Shown here: one piece after another, positions 60,649-64,000 of the stretch
Numbering within the stretch: the first letter of the stretch is position 1
How the letters are laid out: every line of letters begins with the position of its first letter
Assembly (NCBI RefSeq): GCF_036226365.1
Contig: NZ_CP108462.1
Coordinates: forward strand, 868,001 to 932,000
Reading direction: 5' to 3'
DNA from: Streptomyces sp. NBC_01262
Lineage (GTDB): Bacteria > Actinomycetota > Actinomycetes > Streptomycetales > Streptomycetaceae
DNA: 64,000 nt
Notes under the pieces: generated by a model
Seen by the model: the letters and a program-made list of their open reading frames with translations, nothing else
The model's database searches: none
What the model was told of the DNA's origin: nothing
Made by a program: the position numbers and the translations under genes

Positions 60649-62202
60649 TCAGCCGGCGAGGCGGCGGAACTCGGGGCTGAGCTGCTCGTTGAGGTAGCGG
60701 CCCGCGTGCTCGGCGAGGAGGTCGAGGACGGCGGCGATGTCGTCCAGCGAGGTCTCCGGGTTGAGCAGGGTGAACTTCAGGAAGTGCCGGCCGTCGACCT
60801 TGGTCCCGGCCACGACGGCCTCGCCGGATGCGGCCAGCGCTTCGCGGGCGTACAGGTTGGAGGCGTCCGTCAGGGCGCGGGCCGGGCCCTCGGGGGGCAG
60901 GTAGCGGAAGACGACGGTGGAGAGCTGGGACTTGGTGACGACCTCGAAGCGCGGGTCGTCGGTGAGCAGTTCCCAGGCGTCGGCGGCGCGGTCCACGACC
61001 TCGTCGAAGAGCTCGCCGATCGCGTCGGCGCCCATGATGCGCAGGGTGAGCCAGAGCTTGAGGGCGTCGAAGCGGCGGGTGGTCTGGATCGACTTGTCGA
61101 CCTGGTTGGGGATGCGCTGCTCGGCCATGCGGGCGGGGTTGAGGTAGTCCGCGTAGTACGTGGCGTGGCGCAGCGTGGACTTGTCGCGGACCAGGAGGGC
61201 GCTGGAACTGACCGGCTGGAAGAAGGACTTGTGGTAGTCCACGGTGACCGAGTCGGCGCGTTCGATACCCGCCAGGAGGTGGCGGCGGGTGCGGGAGGCC
61301 AGCAGGCCGCAGCCGTAGGCGGCGTCGACGTGCAGCCACAGCCCGGCCCATTCGCACAGGTCGGCGATGCGGTCCAGGGGGTCGATGGTGCCGAAGTCGG
61401 TGGTGCCGGCGGTGGCGACGACGGCCATGACGGTGAGGCCCTCGCGGTTGCAGTGGTCGATCTCGCGGGCGAGGGCAGCCGGCCGCATGCGACGGTCGGG
61501 GCCGGTCTCGACGCAGATCACGGCCTCCATGCCGAGGCCGAGCATTTTCGCCGCCTTCTGGACGCTGAAGTGGCCGGCCTCGGAGGCGAGGATCCGCAGC
61601 TTCGGCAGGATGTCGTGCTTGGTCAGCGGGACGGCCGAGTTCTTGGCGGCGAGTACGCAGGCCTCTTCGCGGGCGAGCAGCAGGGCCTGGAAGTTGGACT
61701 GGCTGCCGCCGCTGGTGAAGACCCCGTCGGCGTCCTGGCCGAGGCCGAGGCGCTGCGCCGTCCAGTCGATGAGGCGGCGCTCGATGAGGGTGCCGCCGGC
61801 GCTCTGGTCCCAGGTGTCGAGGGAGGAGTTGACGGCGGTGAGGACCGCTTCGCCGAGCAACGCCGGGATGACGACCGGGCAGTTGAGGTGGGCGAGGTAG
61901 CGGGGGTGGTGGAAGTAGACGGCGTCGCGCAGGTAGACGCTTTCGAGCTCGTCCAGGGCGGCAGCCGGGTCGGCGAGCGGGCTCTCCAGGTCGATCGCGG
62001 TGATCTCCGGGGCGAGCGCGGCCGGGGTGATGCCGCTGAAGGGCCGTTCGGTGCGGGCGATCCGGGTGGCGACCCGCTCGACGCCGGCGGCCAGGGAGAG
62101 CCGGTATCCGTCCACCGTGCGGTCGTTGAACAGGTGGGCTCTCGCGTTCCCTGTCCTGGCCGCGCTGGTGACCGTGGCTGCCGACTGTCCCTGGAAACTC
62201 AT
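60649..62202 (-). CDS. desA: Lysine decarboxylase DesA (PLP, group II)
   Basis: The 517-residue PLP enzyme makes cadaverine from lysine, the first step of desferrioxamine synthesis. Lys325 in VDYHKSFFQP is the PLP Schiff-base residue, with His211 (EAGHFSVQKAA) and Asp293 (LHVDAAYGCG) around the cofactor. FTSGGSQSNFQALLLAREE is the conserved entry. GGAAGGA precedes the ATG. An iron box ends 39 bp upstream, so expression should rise when iron is scarce. Confidence 0.95.
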   Translation of the reverse strand: MSFQGQSAATVTSAARTGNARAHLFNDRTVDGYRLSLAAGVERVATRIARTERPFSGITPAALAPEITAIDLESPLADPAAALDELESVYLRDAVYFHHPRYLAHLNCPVVIPALLGEAVLTAVNSSLDTWDQSAGGTLIERRLIDWTAQRLGLGQDADGVFTSGGSQSNFQALLLAREEACVLAAKNSAVPLTKHDILPKLRILASEAGHFSVQKAAKMLGLGMEAVICVETGPDRRMRPAALAREIDHCNREGLTVMAVVATAGTTDFGTIDPLDRIADLCEWAGLWLHVDAAYGCGLLASRTRRHLLAGIERADSVTVDYHKSFFQPVSSSALLVRDKSTLRHATYYADYLNPARMAEQRIPNQVDKSIQTTRRFDALKLWLTLRIMGADAIGELFDEVVDRAADAWELLTDDPRFEVVTKSQLSTVVFRYLPPEGPARALTDASNLYAREALAASGEAVVAGTKVDGRHFLKFTLLNPETSLDDIAAVLDLLAEHAGRYLNEQLSPEFRRLAG

Positions 62203-62240
62203 GTCTGTCCTTCCTGTCGCGAACGCTGGTGCGTCGTTAC

Positions 62241-62259
62241 TTAGGTAAGCCTAACCTAA
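62241..62259. promoter_or_regulatory. DmdR/DtxR iron box
   Basis: TTAGGTAAGCCTAACCTAA (62241-62259) is a 19-bp near-perfect palindrome matching the consensus iron box bound by Fe(II)-DmdR1. It sits just upstream of desA and 1 nt inside to 20 nt past the desF stop region, so it represses desABCD when iron is plentiful. Confidence 0.93.
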
Positions 62260-62260
62260 C

Positions 62261-63082
62261 TTACGCGCCAGAGATCACTTCCTCGCGCAGCTGCTCCTCA
62301 CTGGCACCCCGGCGCCAGTAGCCGGAGAACTCGACGCGCCTGCGGTCGAAGCCGCGCTCGCCGACCAGGTGGCGGCGCAGCGCCTTCACGCACCCGGACT
62401 CCCCCGCGATCCAGGCGTACGCGTTGTCGCACGGCGGCAGTTCGGCCGCCCGTACGGCCGCCGGGAGATCGCCGCGGACCAGCCAGGTGATCTCGGCGTC
62501 GGCCCGGCAGGGCAGATCCTGGATGTCCCCGGCGTCGGGCACATCGATCCAGACCCGCGCCCTCACCCCGGCCGGCAGCCAGTCCAGGATGGCGGCGACG
62601 GCCGGCAGCGCGGTGGCGTCGGCCGCCAGCAGCACCCAGTCGGCGCCGGGCGGCGGGCGGAAGCCGACGCTCTTGTTGTCCTCGACGGCCGGGCCGAGCA
62701 GCACCGCCCGGTCCCCCGGCCGGGCGGCGGCCGCCCAGGCGGAGGCCGGGCCAGTGTCACCGTGCAGGGCGAAGTCGACATCCACCTCGGCGAGTTCGCG
62801 GCGCTGCGCGCGCACCGTGTACGAGCGCATGACGGCCCGTACGGCCGGATCCGTCGCCCGCCACAGGGCGAACCAGCCGTCGCCCGCGTCGGTGAGGACG
62901 ACCGGGGCGTCCTGGCCGGGGTGCGGCAGGAAGAGCGAGAAGCTCTGGTCCCGGCCGCCCCCGGCGAAGTCCCGCAGCTGCCCGCCGCCGAAGGTGACCC
63001 GGATCATGGAGGGGCCGAGGCGCTCACTCCGTACGACATGGGCATCGAAGAACCGGAACGCTCCGGCGACGGAACTGGTCAT
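62261..63082 (-). CDS. desF: Siderophore-interacting protein DesF (FAD-linked ferric reductase-like)
   Basis: The 273-residue SIP/ViuB-family protein has a flavin-binding barrel (RSYTVRAQRRELAEVDVDFALHGDTGPASAWA) and an NAD(P)-binding lobe (VLLAADATALPAVAAILDWLP). It probably reduces Fe(III) bound to desferrioxamine, releasing iron inside the cell. ESGCVKALRRHLVGERGFDRRRVEFSGYWRRGASEEQL is the typical C-terminal end. It precedes desA on the same strand, as in S. coelicolor. Confidence 0.92.
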   Translation of the reverse strand: MTSSVAGAFRFFDAHVVRSERLGPSMIRVTFGGGQLRDFAGGGRDQSFSLFLPHPGQDAPVVLTDAGDGWFALWRATDPAVRAVMRSYTVRAQRRELAEVDVDFALHGDTGPASAWAAAARPGDRAVLLGPAVEDNKSVGFRPPPGADWVLLAADATALPAVAAILDWLPAGVRARVWIDVPDAGDIQDLPCRADAEITWLVRGDLPAAVRAAELPPCDNAYAWIAGESGCVKALRRHLVGERGFDRRRVEFSGYWRRGASEEQLREEVISGA

Positions 63083-63126
63083 GCGGTCATCCCTTCAAGG
63101 GCGGGCGATGCGGGGCGGGCGACGGC

Positions 63127-64000
63127 TCAGCTGAGCTTCTTGGACTTGGCGATGGCGGCGGCGAGGTTCTCCAGCAGAGGTGCGGCGCCCGCGTACGAGA
63201 ACCGGGGCACCGCGTCCCACTCGGCGACCTGGCCGGCCTTGACGGCGGGCAGTGCCTTCCAGGCGGCCTTGGAGGTGAGGTCCTTGGGCTGGAGGGTGCT
63301 GGCGCGGTTGTCGAGGATGATCAGGTCCGCGTCGTACTTGTCCACGTTCTCCCAGCTCAGGCTCTCGAAGTAGTCGCCCTTGTCGAGCTTGTTGGGGACG
63401 ACGATGTCGACGCCGAGGGACTTGAAGTACATGAGGTCGGCGCCGACCCCGGGGTTGGACGCGTAGAAGATGTCGGCACTGGCGGAGGCGGCCAGGACCT
63501 TGACGCCGCCGCTGGCCTTGGCGGCCGAGCGCAGGGTCGCGGCGGCCTTCTCGAAGCGGGCCTTGGCCTCGGTGACCTTCGCGGCCTTCAGGTCCGCGCC
63601 GAGAGACTCGGCGAGCTCGGCGTAGCGCTGGATGGGGGTGGTCAGCGGCACCCGGGCGACGGTGATGGCGGCGCTGGGGGCGAGGGCGAGGATCTTCTTC
63701 TCGCTCTCGGTCGGGACGTACCACAGGCTGCTCGACTCGTACTGGTGGGTGACGAGGAGGTCGGGGTCCAGAGCCGCGTACTTCTCGATGTTGAACTCGC
63801 CCCAGACGTTGCCCAGGATCGTCACCTTCGAGATGTCCAGGTCGCCCGCCTGCGGGTCGGCCTTGCCGTTCGCGAGCTCGGTCTCGCCGAAGACGCCGAC
63901 GATCTGGTCGTCGATGCCGAAGTCGACGAGGGCGGCAGCCACACCGGTGAAGGCGACGATGTGCTTCGGGGCGCTCTTGGCGGTGAGCTTCTTCTTGCGG
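63127..64000 (-). CDS. desE: Ferrisiderophore-binding lipoprotein DesE (truncated at window edge)
   Basis: The frame is open to the right edge, so the N-terminus and signal peptide lie outside; 290 C-terminal residues are visible. They form the second part of a class III (FepB/FhuD-like) binding protein: VTILGNVWGEFNIEKYAALDPDLLVTHQYE, the long helix AELAESLGADLKAAKVTEAKARFEKAAATLRSAA, and YFESLSWENVDKYDADLIILDNRAST. It would capture ferrioxamines for an ABC importer not seen here. It is 44 nt upstream of desF. Confidence 0.9.
   Translation of the reverse strand, partial: RKKKLTAKSAPKHIVAFTGVAAALVDFGIDDQIVGVFGETELANGKADPQAGDLDISKVTILGNVWGEFNIEKYAALDPDLLVTHQYESSSLWYVPTESEKKILALAPSAAITVARVPLTTPIQRYAELAESLGADLKAAKVTEAKARFEKAAATLRSAAKASGGVKVLAASASADIFYASNPGVGADLMYFKSLGVDIVVPNKLDKGDYFESLSWENVDKYDADLIILDNRASTLQPKDLTSKAAWKALPAVKAGQVAEWDAVPRFSYAGAAPLLENLAAAIAKSKKLS

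Overview
The window is a very G+C-rich actinobacterial chromosome segment. Several gene families point to Streptomyces: a desEFABCD-type desferrioxamine cluster with a DmdR/DtxR iron box, an ergothioneine egtABCD operon, an XRE(DUF5753)/DUF397/ATPase group, an SCO4226-like nickel protein, paired DUF6230 proteins with a DUF6114 protein, and many leaderless or GTG starts. I see no tRNA, rRNA, CRISPR array, transposase or phage gene. It reads as ordinary, densely packed chromosome in which both strands are used.

Layout. 1-4.7 kb: a truncated MarR regulator, a DHA2 drug exporter with a palindromic operator between them, a universal stress protein, a thioredoxin and an acyl-CoA synthetase. 4.9-9.3 kb: egtABCD, fully translationally coupled. 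9.3-13.4 kb: a FUSC-type exporter, a second MarR regulator and an olsB/plsC-like acyltransferase pair. 13.3-18.4 kb: small stress or hypothetical genes (DUF1059, DUF6629-like, AMIN-like, SCO4226-like, cupin), a secreted S1 protease and a FadD15-type ligase. 18.6-26.9 kb: an atypical SDR with a zinc finger, then a signalling and transport module of FHA-FHA-ABC transporter, SH3-like protein and Ser/Thr kinase, followed by envelope proteins. 26.9-35.8 kb: a secreted beta-helix protein, a phosphoribosyltransferase-hydrolase fusion with a cyclic-nucleotide-binding protein, a lipase maturation factor, a YbhN-like protein, VOC, dodecin, aldo/keto reductase and DedA proteins. 35.8-40.1 kb: a complete sugar ABC transporter. 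40.2-47.1 kb: a second FUSC protein, DUF6114 and two DUF6230 paralogues, an ATP-dependent DNA ligase and an XRE regulator. 47.2-55.5 kb: DUF397, an RsbW-like ATPase, a GH27-like alpha-galactosidase preceded by a TPP riboswitch, XdhC, an MHS transporter, a carboxylesterase and a dienelactone hydrolase. 55.5-64 kb: a DHA2 exporter coupled to desD, then desC, desB, desA, the iron box, desF and desE, which runs off the right edge.

Working together. The des genes form a self-contained iron unit: desA-D make desferrioxamine, the coupled MFS protein may export it, DesE binds the returning ferrisiderophore and DesF may release the iron. EgtA-D make the thiol ergothioneine from histidine, cysteine and glutamate. 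The kinase next to the FHA-ABC transporter repeats the PknF/Rv1747 arrangement of mycobacteria.

Most unusual observations. A well-formed TPP riboswitch sits upstream of an alpha-galactosidase, with four perfectly spaced 14-bp repeats between them. A seven-unit 12-bp tandem array lies between the DUF397 and ATPase genes. The SDR has a zinc knuckle and lacks the catalytic tyrosine. Starts were chosen from ribosome-binding sites and family N-termini; all functions are inferred from the sequence.
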